Part shown: positions 1 to 21,800 of the stretch, piece by piece
Layout: each line of letters starts with the position of its first letter
Numbering within the stretch: the first letter of the stretch is position 1
NCBI RefSeq assembly: GCF_024713975.1
Contig: NC_091094.1
Span: forward strand, 28,606,501-28,670,500
Direction: 5' to 3'
DNA length: 64,000 bases
DNA from: Paralichthys olivaceus
Lineage: Eukaryota; Chordata; Actinopteri; Pleuronectiformes; Paralichthyidae
Program-made: the position numbers and the translations under genes
Notes under the pieces: generated by a model
What the model was told of the DNA's origin: nothing
The model's input: the letters and a program-made list of their open reading frames with translations, nothing else
The model's database searches: none

Positions 1-685
1 TATGTAGAGCTGGAAATGGGTGGGCAGAGTATCAGGGGTTGTAGAAGTACTCACATGCATTTTTGGCTTTGCCGTCTTTTACTTGTATATGATCATGGCT
101 GACAGTTTCGCTTCCAACATGGGAACTCTGATATGGATCTGCCATCCTATCATCAACTGAGCCGCCCCTGTTGCAGCGATGGGCTTTGTTCTGTAGCTCA
201 TCTGGTCCAGGGTTGGGTTAGGCTGTTTGAGAATGTGTTAAGCAGTTTGGGCTACTCTTTCAGCCCGGGGGTAATGGGTGCTAGACGGCATGTTGCTAAA
301 CCCAGCTAACTTAAAATGCATGGCGTTGTCACTGACATTGCTCATACCACAAACAGGTTTAAAGCCAGTTAATGGCCTGAAAGCTTGACAAGCAGGCAGG
401 TGAGCTATCTCAATGTTGCGGGAGTAATAGTAGACCACAACCAGACAACTTTTCTTAAATCTTAAACACTTACACAAAGTAAACTACATCCACAAACTTT
501 TTATAGAAGACAAGAAAATATATGTATATATAAAAATTTAGTTGGCAGCCGCCTTTATAGAGTTCGATTCTTCTGGTTTTTTTGCATGTGAGTATGTGAC
601 AATGGTGGCGCATGCGTACGTCTGGAACGGAGGGGCTTTCTGGCATTGTCGGTATATTACAAATATAACAAATAACAGTACAGGG
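1..685. other. Upstream intergenic DNA, no gene seen
   Basis: I see no supported gene. Short open frames on both strands lack family signals and splice context. AT-rich DNA lies around 500-560. The segment runs into a SINE at 686. Confidence 0.6.
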
Positions 686-930
686 TAAATGGTTGTATTT
701 ATATAGCGCTTTTCTAGTCTTGATGACCACTCAAAGCACTTTACACTACAGTTTGTAGTTCACCCATTCACACATACAGTGCTTCTATAGCTAGCACTTA
801 TTTGTTTTTCTATTGGGCAGTTTGGGGTTCAGTATCTTGCCCAAGGACACTTTGGCATGCAGATGGGAAGACTGGGGATTCCGACCTTCTGGTTGGAGGA
901 CAACCGCTCTACCCCTCAGCCACAGCCAGG
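686..930 (-). repeat. tRNA-derived teleost SINE, copy A
   Basis: Read on the minus strand, this has a tRNA-like head (GTAGAGC A-box-like and a degenerate B box), a body with the phrase TGTCCTTGGGCAAGATACTG and a tail with AAAGTGCTTTGAGTGG and GCGCTATATAAATACAACC. Related copies lie at 3376-3567, 31275-31528, 33969-34192 and 53445-53695, with a tail fragment at 9303-9347. The family is common in percomorph fish; I cannot give its database name from sequence alone. Confidence 0.8.
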
Positions 931-1074
931 GTCATTTACACATTCCATATCTTCTTAAACAAACAATCAATTCGAATTGAAAGCTGGAGACACCCATTTA
1001 AACATAGAATGAAAGACTAAATCAGAGCATACAACTGAGAACAAGCTAATAAAAAGTCCTTAATGCACTTGAAC

Positions 1075-1419
1075 GCAGCATGACGTCAGGACACGAAAGC
1101 GTCGATGGGGGGGGGGGACGTGGGCGTGACCATGCGTTGTGAACCCCGCCCCTCTGTAACAACCCCCTCTCCACGCACACACCGCTCTCTGCCTCTCCAG
1201 CTCCCGCAGCACGATCTGCCTCCGCCGTGAAAACCCGGGGCTTTAAACCACCACAACGCCGTGCCGCTGAACGCGTATCCTCCCGCCGCCGGAGCTCCTT
1301 AGCCCAGCTAACATCCAGCTAACCCCCCACACACATGCTCTGGATCCCGGGTGTCTCTGGTTAACTCGCTACGAGGCGTTCGGTTTCTTTCACGCTCATT
1401 CATTCATCCAACAACAACA
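1075..1419 (+). promoter_or_regulatory. nampt GC-rich promoter and 5' untranslated region
   Basis: The sequence becomes GC- and CpG-rich compared with its AT-rich surroundings, with a G run near 1109-1119 and a GGGCGTG box near 1123. It ends directly at the nampt start codon. No clear TATA box is visible, so a dispersed CpG-type promoter is likely. The transcription start cannot be placed, but lies somewhere between about 1150 and 1350. Confidence 0.65.
1081..1088. promoter_or_regulatory. Perfect CRE palindrome TGACGTCA
   Basis: The full 8-bp palindromic cAMP response element sits at the upstream edge of the GC-rich nampt promoter, about 330 bp before the start codon. It is a consensus CREB/ATF site; function is inferred only from sequence and position. 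Confidence 0.6.
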
Positions 1420-10441
<9,022 letters not shown>

Positions 10442-10518
10442 ATCAACCACAGTCTTCCACCATAAACGGGATGCACTGGAATGAAGACTGCAGTGTTTTA
10501 AAAAGGCACCCCTGTGAG

Positions 10519-10524
10519 AATAAA
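10519..10524 (+). terminator. Candidate nampt polyadenylation signal AATAAA
   Basis: First canonical AATAAA after the nampt stop codon, 78 bases downstream. A short 3' UTR would be unusual for this gene, so the signals near 11870 or 11950 may be the main ones. Confidence 0.35.
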
Positions 10525-11249
10525 TCTTGTTCAAGGAGAGTAAAAGGCTATTTCTCATAGCAGACACTACCACCAGCCCCCCCCAATCCCCCTAAGGATC
10601 CCTTTGATAATAGATAGATCATAATTCACTACTCTCCTCAGACAGTACACTCCCTTGAAGGCACAGAGTTTCTCTGCCTTGGTATGGCCATGACAAGAAC
10701 TGAAGCTCAGGGTCAACTATAACAAGCCATCTTAGTTTTAGCATTTTCATTCTTTGATTTAAAGATTCACCTCCTGATGTTGTGGTTGTTCTTAATAACA
10801 TCCACAACAAAATGAGGGAGTACTGTAGGTCTTTCTATGTATTTTCATTCATATATATATAATGAACTAAACATCCAAATATTCCATTGGATTTCTATTA
10901 GCGTAGAAACAGCAGAACATTTACTGTACCAAAATAGGTAGCAAGGCAGCCATATTACTGATGATTGTAATAGTACACTATTGATCGGGTGGCACTGAGA
11001 GCTTGATGCATAGTGTTCAGTTAATGTTCAGTGTCCACTTCATTTTTCAGCAGAGCAATATATTTCTCGAGCCTTACTTACTGCCATTTATTTTGATTTT
11101 GTTCGTTTTTTTACTTCCACACAGATTCACAACAGCTCATTTTCCTTAAGCAGGTTTGCAGTGAGGATCCAGCCTCTAACAACACATAACACTGGGCCCA
11201 TTGAATTGCTCAAAACATGTGATCTGATCACATGAGTAGAACAAGTTTT

Positions 11250-11390
11250 CAATCAATCAATCAAATTATATTTTTATAGCCTATATTAAAAAAATCACAA
11301 TTTGTATCATAGTGTTTAACAAGGAACATCCTCTGTCCTTAACCGTCAACAAGAGTAAGGAAAAACTTTCACAAAACAGGGGAATAAACA
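11250..11390 (-). repeat. Dispersed repeat with AATCAATCAATCAA end, copy 1
   Basis: Starts with AATCAATCAATCAAATTATA and continues through ACAATTTGTATCATAGTG, CATCCTCTGTCCTTAACCGT and AACAAGAGTAAGGAAAAACT. The same phrases recur at 18821-19040, and the opposite orientation occurs at 29345-29490. A widespread teleost element. Confidence 0.7.
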
Positions 11391-14300
11391 TAGATTAATG
11401 AATACATCCATTAAACACCACAGAGGCACTGTTCCCGTCAACAGACTCTTTGTGAGAATGGGGAACTGAGAATGTTAAAGGGTGTTTCAGTAGTCCTAAC
11501 CCAGGGATTCCCAAACATCTCAGCATCTGACATCCAAATATAACAGTGCCAGAGGCCCCCGCTACCTCTAGAGATGGTTGAAGCACACTGACATGTCAAT
11601 GTGTAGTTTGTAAAAAAAAATCTCCTACATGCCCATGTTGCCGTTTCCTGCGGTGCTATATATTCACCTGCTACTGCTGGTGCTGTGGTCATGTGGGAGG
11701 AGACATTTTTTTTCATGTTTTTATTTTGAATGTTCCTAATTTGGAACAATTGGGGCTTTTTAAATTTGATCTTAATTCAGGAAATCATCTCCCAACACTG
11801 AATGAGGGTTTCACTATGGATAAGAACAGTACAATGATTTGAGTGTTATTATTGCAGTTCGATTGTGCATAAATAAATGGGGTTCACTTAATTTTTTCTT
11901 ACCTCTATAAATTAACATCACAGCTCTACCCAGTATTACAAGTTAAATAAAACAGATTATGCTGTACTGCCAGTTTGGTAAAAAAAAAAAAAAAAATCCA
12001 AAATTAGTGAACCTATAATTTTGATTTTCAGTATTTCTGATGCAACTGACCCACAACGCACTCTTTATGGAACCCCAGAGTAATTCATATTTTATATACA
12101 GAAATGATCAACCCTATGAATAACCAAACATTTGTTAAATAATTGACAAAAAAAATGTAAACTCATCATGAAATGTTATTTCATGATTTATGTTTGAAAT
12201 GAAACTGTTAGAATACTTATTGTTTGATATTTTAAAGACGGGTTTTTTTGCATAGCAGTGTCAAGTTACTGCCTCGTGTTCCCCCAGCTTCTCTTCAGCT
12301 ACTACCCTAACTTTAACGCCTTTAATAAGCAACACATAAAAGTAATAACTACACTTCTTCAGCTCTTAAGCCTTAGTTTCACAAGCCTGTCCATGCTCCC
12401 TGCCTCTAGAGACAGTGAACTAGCTGGCTCAGCCTCACATGAGGAGACAGCGTCAGCAGTGTAAGTTCGCTCCTGTTGTCTGGAACCACATGTAATATGA
12501 GCGATTAGTTTGGTTTTGCGAGTTGAACTCACTAGTCTGCAGTTATGGCCGACACTGACCTCTCCTCGCAGCTTCCATCGCCCTGTGAGCACTTCTTCCA
12601 AATATTTTTCATGTGAGACTGAGTTGTTTTTTTGTTTTAAAAATCTTAATTTACAAAACTCTAAGCAAATAAGGACTATGAATTATTCTCTGACTGAAAT
12701 TGCTGGAGGAACAGACACATTTGTGGTTTTCTATTTACATTTAAACACCTGAACTGACACATCTGTTAATGTCTTTTGTTTTTGTGAAATTTGTTTTTTT
12801 TTTGTTCTTTGAGATTTGTAACAATAACTGATTGTCTGATTTGACAAACATGTTATCCTGAAATGCTGAATGCTACAGTGAACATGGCCTATTTTATCAG
12901 ACAAATATAGAAACACATTAGTAAGGCACTACTCTTTGTGCTTTAGGTGCTTGATTGCTTGTTTGGCCTTTTGACCTTGACCTTGGACTGGCCTCCTTTA
13001 AAACTGGTGTGCCACTGCAGAATTGTGTGGGTGATTGTGTAATGATAGGATGATATTTAACAGATTCGTAATTAACGTAGCACAGATTCGACTTTGAGAT
13101 AATGCATTGATATTCACCCAGATTACAAATGACATGCAGTGATAATGATTATTTCACTAGTATTTCATCATCTACTACTATTTCCAATTTTAGTATAATT
13201 TTTTCTGTATTGCAGTTTTCATATTTGATAAATCACTTGTTTTTGCAGATAAACCTTAGACAGAGCCGACATTAAACACCTTCTGCTACATTTCAAATAG
13301 GCTTATGATTATGCACCGCAAACATGACAGTAATGCGTGGTGAAATATACTGGACAGGGGAAATTCCACATCCCTGGATGAACTAATAACGATACTGGTA
13401 AAGAGACGAAAGGATAAAACATAATTAAAAGTCAGGTTTAATTGACAGATGAAGCTTTTTTTGGACAAAGAAAAAATGTTGTCAGAAATTAATGTCCACA
13501 ACAGTTCTCCAGTTGTTGGTGACATTTTACCACTAAGTCTAAATATACCAACCAGCCTCTTCTCCTTTACTTTTCCAGAATGCCTTTCAACAATCTCAAC
13601 CCAAGAGGCATTATGTATCATGCCGTCACCAACATAGTGTAGCAAATATTGAATCATTAAGTGGCTCCTTCCCTCTGTTCTGTGCAGGTAGAGAAACTGC
13701 CGTCCACCTGTACAGGAACGTGCACAGTGTGAGACGCGTGGGAAATATTTGACAAAGGTCACATTAGCTAATTGACAAACTGTCAGTCACAGTGAACAGC
13801 ACTACCAAGAGAAAACACAAGTGACACATTGTTTTGTTGAGTCAAACCTTTTAGAATCCTGCTGTAAACTGTTCATTTTAGGTCTTTTCATAGTCTCAGT
13901 TTCCTTTCTGTGTTGAGTGTGATGGGTTTTTTCAGCAACATATTCCACAACAATCAGTTCCCTGTCTGACAGCACTAGTGAAAGCAAGTATGATGTACAC
14001 ATGGTCTACCTCTTGTGTAGCCCCAGAACTAATCATTGTTCTGTTTATATGTTGTAAATATCCCTTTGACTCTGGTTTTGTTTTTAACTGATCTGTATCT
14101 TTTGAATGTTCTTTATCTTTGATTTGTATTGTGTTTTAAAACGGACCTTTTCTAAGATTAAAAAAAAACATTAAAAAGCTTCAAACTGGGCGAGTTACTA
14201 ACTATAAATAACTACACTACTCTATAGGGGCAGAGGCTTTTCTTAAGTAGAACCTCTGCATGACATCACACGAATGATGAGATACGTATCACTCAGAGAT

Positions 14301-14987
14301 TGAGCACATATGACACAGTAGCCAGGGGTGGATGGTACATTTTTTTGTAATCAAACAAGGACAATGCACAAAAATCTTAATCTTAAAACTAGAAGAGATT
14401 ATTTATCCTAGATTTAGCTATCAGCTAATTTCCATCTGCAGTCCTTGGGCAGGTACACTCTAAATATTTCATCTTATTGTTGGGGGAGAAAAGTGCCATT
14501 CTAGAAGAGGAGAGGGAGAAAAGCAAATAACTGAGATTGCACCAGGGTGTTTTAAATAGTTAACTACCCTGAGACACATCCTCACTAGTTGTAGTGAGTT
14601 CCCAAGGTTATTTTTTTACACCTATATATGTTAATGTATATCACTTACTATCACTTACTTGGCATTAAAAGTAACCTCACCAATTGCTACATTGCAATTT
14701 TGACCATGTTATTCATTATTTGGTCAATTGTTTGTAACCATTTCTTATATGTATCAGGTGCACTTCGCTTCTCTCCACAAGAGGGCAGCAGATTCTCACA
14801 AAGCTTGGTTTTGTGCACGAATGTGATACAGAACATTTTGTGGTGGTGCTGAGGTGTATGTGGTGATGATGATATTTGACTTCTACAGTTTAAGTGGTCT
14901 GTATTTATAAGTTCTGCTAAGCCAAAAGACAAACTTTCAATCATGAGTTAGATGCAGTTTCATTAGAATTTGTATAGGTTTGTCTAT

Positions 14988-15323
14988 TTAAAGGTACAGT
15001 GTGTAGAATTTTGTGATATCTAGTTATGAAATGTCATGTTGCAGCTGAACACCCCTCAACTCACCCTCTCCTCCCAAACATGAAAAAGAACCTGTGGAAA
15101 CCTTCAGTTGTCATAAAAACTCAAAAGGTGTTTAGTTTGTCCAGTCTGGACTAATGTAAAAATCATGGCGGCCTCCGTAGAGAGGACCCCCTCAATGTAG
15201 ATATAAAGTATTTAAATATAAAGTATTTGAATATAAACTAGTGAAAACATCATGAGGATTATTCTACATTAAATTTCTGCCAATATTTCCATTTCACCTA
15301 AATCTTACACACTGGACCTTTAA
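14988..15323. mobile_element. TTAA-flanked MITE (non-autonomous DNA transposon)
   Basis: Left end TTAA then AGGTACAGTGTGTAGAATTT; right end AAATCTTACACACTGGACCT then TTAA. The ends are inverted repeats matching at 17 of 20 positions, and both sides have TTAA, the target used by piggyBac-type transposases. The 336-bp element has no coding capacity. Confidence 0.75.
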
Positions 15324-15759
15324 ATTGTATCAGTCAGTGGGAACAGGGCAGTGTGCACTCAGTTTGTGGACAGAGTTTAACATGTCTTCTGCTATGTTAA
15401 TTAGCAACAACAGTTCATGTTGTTTCTGAAATGCTTCATATCCAAATGATTGCTTTAAGCTTTATTTTGAAACGTTGTGAACTTGGGTTTTTGTGACGAT
15501 TGCTTAAAAACAGCTAAAATAGCCAATATGCGATGCATGAAAAAATAACACAAGTCAATTAAATGTTCAAGTTCAATTTCAGACCTGTAATAAAGCAAAA
15601 TCTGTTTCATTTTATGAAAAACATTGACAATAAAATCTCCATTACAGATAAACCAGGTAGGATGAACACAAAATTGTCTCACTTCACTCTGCACCATGGA
15701 CTGTTTGTCATTTAAAATATATGAATGAGCTGTGGAAGTTTCCGCGGGCAAACTTGTTC

Positions 15760-15894
15760 TTTTATCCTTCGAAGGCTTGACGTCTGGCTGTCGTCATGGA
15801 GAGGAGAGGACACGTGAACAGGGGGAGGCGGTTCAGCGGGACGGAGAGGCAGCAGACCGGCAGAGCTGAGGTGGGAGATGATGCGTTCACCGCG
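15760..15894 (+). promoter_or_regulatory. ldlrad2 promoter and 5' untranslated region
   Basis: A GC- and CpG-richer stretch directly before the predicted signal peptide exon. It includes an in-frame upstream ATG at 15796 that would add 33 residues before the signal peptide. No TATA box is seen close to it. Boundaries are approximate. Confidence 0.45.
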
Positions 15895-18800
15895 ATGATG
15901 GAGGTGGACAGTCGTTGGCAGCGTGCGTCCAGGCTGCTCCTCCTGCTCTGCTTCATGACTCTCCACAGCTCGGCCATCGAGACCGGTAAGACTGCAGCCA
16001 CACTGCCAGAGTCGAGCTCAAACAGGCGCACGCTTGTCTGGGCTCGTTTTTAAAGTTTGCATGTGGGTCTGCAGCAGAGAGAAGTGGTGCAGGTGCTTCA
16101 GACAGTCTGGAAGGTTTGCCTGCTGTCTCTCCATCTGGATCTGTTTTGTGTTTCTGTGTGTTCCCCTAAATCTGCCGCTGACAGCTTCACTCACAAACAC
16201 CAGCAGGCTACATCTGAACCTTTTCCCTTTTGACACTGGACATTATAGTGCATATTCAAACATTAGGATATTATCAAGGTATCACAGTACAGCGTATAGT
16301 AGTAGTACAAATGACAAAAAGTAGCATCAGCTCTTCTTGAAGTATTGTTCCTGTGAGTGTTTTATTCTACACTTGACTCTTTAGATGTTGCTTTTGCCTG
16401 TGTAGTCCAAACTTAAAGGACCATAGAAATGATATGTTGACTACTCTACCATCTAAAATCTCTAAATATGTCTGGATTACTGCAGAAAGTCAGGGTTATA
16501 GAAAACACAGTGATTTTAAACAAATGAGTGTGCAAAGCCAGTGGTCTGGTCCCACAGGCTGCTCCTTCATCTTCACTGTAGTTTGTTTATATTGAGCTGT
16601 ACTTTTTACTGGAGTAGCTCTCTTGCATTAAACATTGTGGGAAATATTGCAAATAAATTAGCTGTATTGATGGAACTGAATTTATAGATCTTTTCATTTT
16701 TGAATGTGAAGTATTGGATTCCCTGGACAAATGCAAGATAGTGATTTATTTGTCCATATGACATTTCTAAATGATTCACTAAATATACTTATCATGATAT
16801 ATATCAATATTGTGATATGAAATTGCAAATGCTGTGGTTTGTGGTTTTTGTAGATGACGTCCCTCTCCTGCTGTAAATCAGTGTATTGATCTTCTATCCT
16901 CTGTGCTATCCTCTGTGCTGTTCATGTACGTTGTTTGCAGACTGGATCAGTTTCAGTTTAAAGTGATTGTGTGTGTTAGAAGAACACATGGATAGAAAGT
17001 GAGGTTGCTTCCTTTTTCCATGCACGACTGTCTCAGAGACATTTCTCACTGCAGTGTGTCACTCAGGACATTGACTCTCACTCACCCTCTGAATTTGCTC
17101 CCTGAAATGGACTCCATTTACAGTCATAGTGTTTAAAAAGAGTCAAATTATCAGGTTTACTGGGGACTTGGCGTCCTCTGGTCCTCCATGTTTTGAACAA
17201 TGTCTCTGGGGCTTTGTATTTACTTGTGCGGTGAAGAGGGGATAAGCTGCTTCCCACCAACAGGGGCTCCCAGGCTTTGGGACATTCCTGGAGGTCAGTG
17301 CAGGAGGATCTAGTTGTCGCCCAGGGTAACAGAGCTAATAAACTCCAGGGGTGGTCGTAAATTTTCCCATTATTTGGCCTGCAGCCCAGAGGCAGGGGAC
17401 ACTGGGTGGCTGGGTGTGGGCTGCTGAAGCCAGATCTGCCCACCCATCTGTTCTGGTCCTGCCTGAGGATGAGTAGTGAGCGGCTTCTCAAACTATCAAC
17501 AACACTGATGACACGGCTGACGTAGGATACACTGATGTGTACATGTTATTGCCTTGCATTTATGTGTACTAAAGAAAAAAAACAACTAACTCAACAAATA
17601 ACTCAGCTTGTTCAATAACATTACTGGAATTTTTAATGTAGCTGCCCTCTTTGTCCACACATTGAAGCCTTGTGGATATTCTCAGTCGGTATATCTGAGG
17701 GAGCTAAGTCAAGAGTAACTGGCGTCAGATTCGTGCCTCTCATCCCATTCTGCCCCTGATTTATCACCTCTACATACAGCAGTAATATAACTAGATTTAC
17801 CAACAGTTTGTATTTATTATCAGCTAATTTACACAATCAACAGAATAAAAAAATCCCAATCCCCTAACCCTTGTTGGATTGCTCCATGTATTGTTTTCTC
17901 TGAGAGTTGTGTTTTCCTTGGCAGTAAATGTGGTGGACTTCTGTGGCCAGATGATCCGAGGTGACGGCATGATCGTGAACTCGCATCAGGAATCCAAGAA
18001 GTACTACTTTGTAACCATGGGGACTGACTGCCACCTCACCATGCAGGCCATCTCTCCTAAAGATAAAGTCCAGTTCCACTTCCGTTTCTTCCTGGTCTAC
18101 AGTTTGCTGCGAGTGGCCCCTGTGAGCCCAGCTCCTCTCTTCCCAGAGTCTCCTCGTGACCCTGTACCCCTCAACCCGAGACTGGAGCCCACCTCTGGTG
18201 AAAACCTGGGGGACCCGTGTCACGCCGGCTCATATGTTCAGTTTTATGATGGGAGGGACAGGAGTTCTCCTCCCCTCGGGCCACCTCTTTGTGGTAAGAG
18301 CCCACCCCGGCCAGTGCTGTCAACAGGAAACTACCTGACCCTAAGGCTGGTGACCCGGGGGACTCAGCCCAGAGTTGATTTTGTGGGAGACTTCACCTCC
18401 TTCAGACTGGGTAAGTGAAGTGCAGACTTGGTTAAAGTTAGGAAAGGATTTTGGACAGCAATCTCCTACATCTGACCATCTATCCACCTTCCAGTCTCCT
18501 GTTTTTAGAATTGATTATTGGAAATGTTTCGATGACTCTGTGTCAAGTGAACCAATACCATGGTGGAGGTTGAAATGTAAAAAAAATTGGTATAAAATGA
18601 GCCTGCAAAGTTCACGCTGTTCTGTCACTCTGAAAAGCTACGTATAAGATCAGTGTAGATAAAAAAAAGTGATTTTAAATGTGTTGTTCAGGTTAGGGGT
18701 AGAAGCAGGACGGAACGTTAATCAATTCTGCTGTAGAGAGTTTTTTTGTCCTCAGCATGACTCCACTTTGTCTGTGTCTTTCTACGTGTGTGGCACCACT

Positions 18801-21800
18801 CTTTCATCCAGAATTTTTTTTCAATCAATCAATCAGATTTTATTTGTTTAGCCATATTCAACAAATCACAATTTATCTGATGGGACTTAACAAGGTGTGA
18901 CATCCTCTGCCATTAACCCTCAGCAAGAGTAAGGAAAAACTACTACAAAATCCTTTTAACAGGGGAAACAAATAACCTCAGAAACCTCAGAGAGCCACAT
19001 GTGAAGGATCCCTCTCCCAGGACGGACAGAAGTGCAATAGATGCCATGTGTAATGGAGAAAAATAACAGTATTTACAACTTGAATAGAAGAAACAGTTGT
19101 AATGGAAATGTGTTTCAATGTTTAAAGTATTTGTACAAGAAAGTGTCTGTTAGAGATGAAGGGAGCAGCAATGACCAACGAATTTAGCAGTTATTGTGAG
19201 TAATGGTAGAGTAAGTGAGTAGGCATATTGTATATCAAGCAGTCTTGTTGTAATCAAAGTCCATGATCAGCCGTCACTTCGATCAGGATCCACCACCACT
19301 TTTTTGCATCTGCCAGGTGTTAGAAACATCATCAATGCCCCCACTCACTCACGATGAATCCTGCGGATGATCCTCTGTTTTCTCACACTGGGTCCTTTTG
19401 ACATTCTGCCATCATTTCCGTAAAGTGTATGTCTATGTCCTGGGTTTATACCCAGTGTAGGAAAGTTATCAGTAGGCTGTGGACAATATGGTGAAAGTTT
19501 TCATTGTTTGTGTTTTTAAATTGAGGCATGTACATGCTGTGTACATGTTAAATCTGGTATAGAGATCCCTCGAGCTGTAAATAGGGGCCATACAAATTAA
19601 ATTTGATTGACTGATTGTTGTTTCTCTATGTATTCAACAAGGGGAAATCTGTTTAAAGAGATTTATTCAGAGTTTTTTATTTCTATGAAGGTTACATTAT
19701 ACTAGTGTCAGTGATTCCAAGTGTCATCTCAGCGGCTTGTTGTTATGGTTCTGCTGTTTTCATACTGTTTAGAGCATGGTCTCTGAGAGATGCTATTGAC
19801 AGATAAACATTGCAATGCAGGAAAGCATCTCTGTGGAGCCCAACCAGGATTATTGTGGTGCTGCTGCCTAGCCCTCATCTGAACACATGCAGGTCCTTCC
19901 TCTTATGCATGGATTCCTTGATTGCCATCTTCCTTCTCAGGTTTCAACCAATCAGAGTGCAGCAGTGAGCCCTACTTCACCTGCAGGAATGGCAAGTGTG
20001 TCCCTCTCAGCCTGGTGTGTGATGATAAAGGCATTGACAACTGTGGGGATGGAAGTGACCTGGAGGAGAACTTGACCACAGGCTGCGAAGGTCAGTTAGG
20101 TGATGAGGTGGCACTTTGTGATGAGCTGGCTTTTAAAGACAACATTCTTTACCCCCTGATCAAGCAGGAAATTCTGGGATTCTGAAGTGCCATAAAAGGA
20201 AGAGCTTTTGTGGTCATGATTACTTTTCATACCATTTAATAGTTGACACTAATCTGTCCTTCACCAGCAGGTCAGTTATTACCTCCTGAACCTCCACCAC
20301 CGATAGCCACACCACCCCCACCTTTCGGGAATCCACCCACAGTGCCACTTCCCACACGTATGAACTGTGGCATGCCAGACAGTGCTCCCAGCCATGAGTC
20401 AGTAACAGGTGAGTGACCAAAGTATTACAATGAATCTTGATTATATTCAGCTTGCAGGAAAATCTCCCATTCCAGACAAGATTAACTCACTGTGTAATGT
20501 TTATGTCCAGTGGTCAGTTGGTTAGTCAGCAGATTAACTCAAAGCCCATTTGGATGCAAAGTAGCCTGATGACTGGGTATAAAGCTGATGGAGGTGGCTA
20601 TTGAGTTGTTAATTTCAGCTAAATTCTAGTAAACCAATAGGTGTTGAAGGATTCTCAAAGCAAAGGGCAGCCTTTTGAGTTATTTGTCTCTATTCCAGCG
20701 TCAGATGTGCAAACAAAGACTGTCTGGGCCAGGCCGTCAGCTTCTGATGGATTTTAAGACCCGGCTGTTCTGAGAAAACAGCCATTCTTCTGTTCAGACT
20801 GTTCAACTGAGAGTGGGAGATTCACATTTGCCCACTGTGCAATGTGGCAGCAGTTTATTAGCTGAGATACATTTGAATAGATCCTTGTCTGCCCACAGTG
20901 AGGAACCATAGCCTGGGTGAACCAACACACTGATTCAGTAACAACTAGTTTGACTGTGGTTCAATTTGGTAATGGGCTCCAAGCACATCAATATATAAGG
21001 TTCAAATATTCCACAGTGAGTAGCTCAAATGACTGTGACACAGACACAGAGGCATTACAACATGGTAGGCAAAGGAGGCAATTGCCTGGGGCCCTGATCT
21101 GAGACGGGGCCCCTGAGAATGGCTGAATATGTTAGTCCACAGCAACCACAATTTTGAATGACCCCCCTTGTTTGCCTACAGGCCCCTAAAGTCATTTGAT
21201 ACGCAAATCTAGTGCATCTCTATCTATATTTAAGAATAAATAGATATTAACATTTTTTTCTGACTGTGTGAAAAAGGTAAATAGAGCTGTATTTGGCAGA
21301 ATGTTGAAGTGCTGTTAGAGACTCTGTCGGCTTTCATTCACAGCACACATTTCTGGTTCAAATCCCAGTTCAGCCAGGGTCTTTCTGTGTGGATTTTGTA
21401 TATCCTCCCCATGTCTTTGTGGATTTTCTCCAGATACTTTTGCTTCCTCAGCCATGAAGGCATAGTTCACCAAAAAACTCACCACTGAGCCAATGGAGGG
21501 GTGGGTGATGTGTTTGAGTCCACAAAACACTTTAAGAGTTTCACGGGTTGTTTCTCAGACTGCCTCACACCATGTCTGTTGCACTCAGGGCCAAGCTCGT
21601 GGTTTCCTGCAGTAAAGAAAGAGTAAATACAGACCTACAGACACTTTTCAGCCTGGTATTGACATTTCTATATTTAAGTAACAGTACCTATTAAAGCCAG
21701 GATAAGTCACAATATCGGACCCATCCAGAAAACATGCTGGGTGGTAATAAAAATGACAATTGAGGATGAAAGTTACTTTTTATGTTAATTTTATTTTGAT

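Larger units (their letters stand above)
10442..15780. other. nampt 3' region and intergenic DNA, no further gene seen
   Basis: AT-rich sequence between nampt and ldlrad2. The first part must be nampt 3' untranslated region; its length is not determinable. AATAAA signals occur at 10519 and again near 11870 and 11950. It contains a dispersed repeat (11250-11390), an A run near 11981 and a MITE (14988-15323). Open frames here show no protein family signal. Confidence 0.55.

Noticed and set aside
15796..15894. Upstream in-frame ATG of ldlrad2
   Set aside because: Starting there would place 33 charged residues before the signal peptide. The ATG at 15895 or 15898 gives a normal secretory N-terminus.
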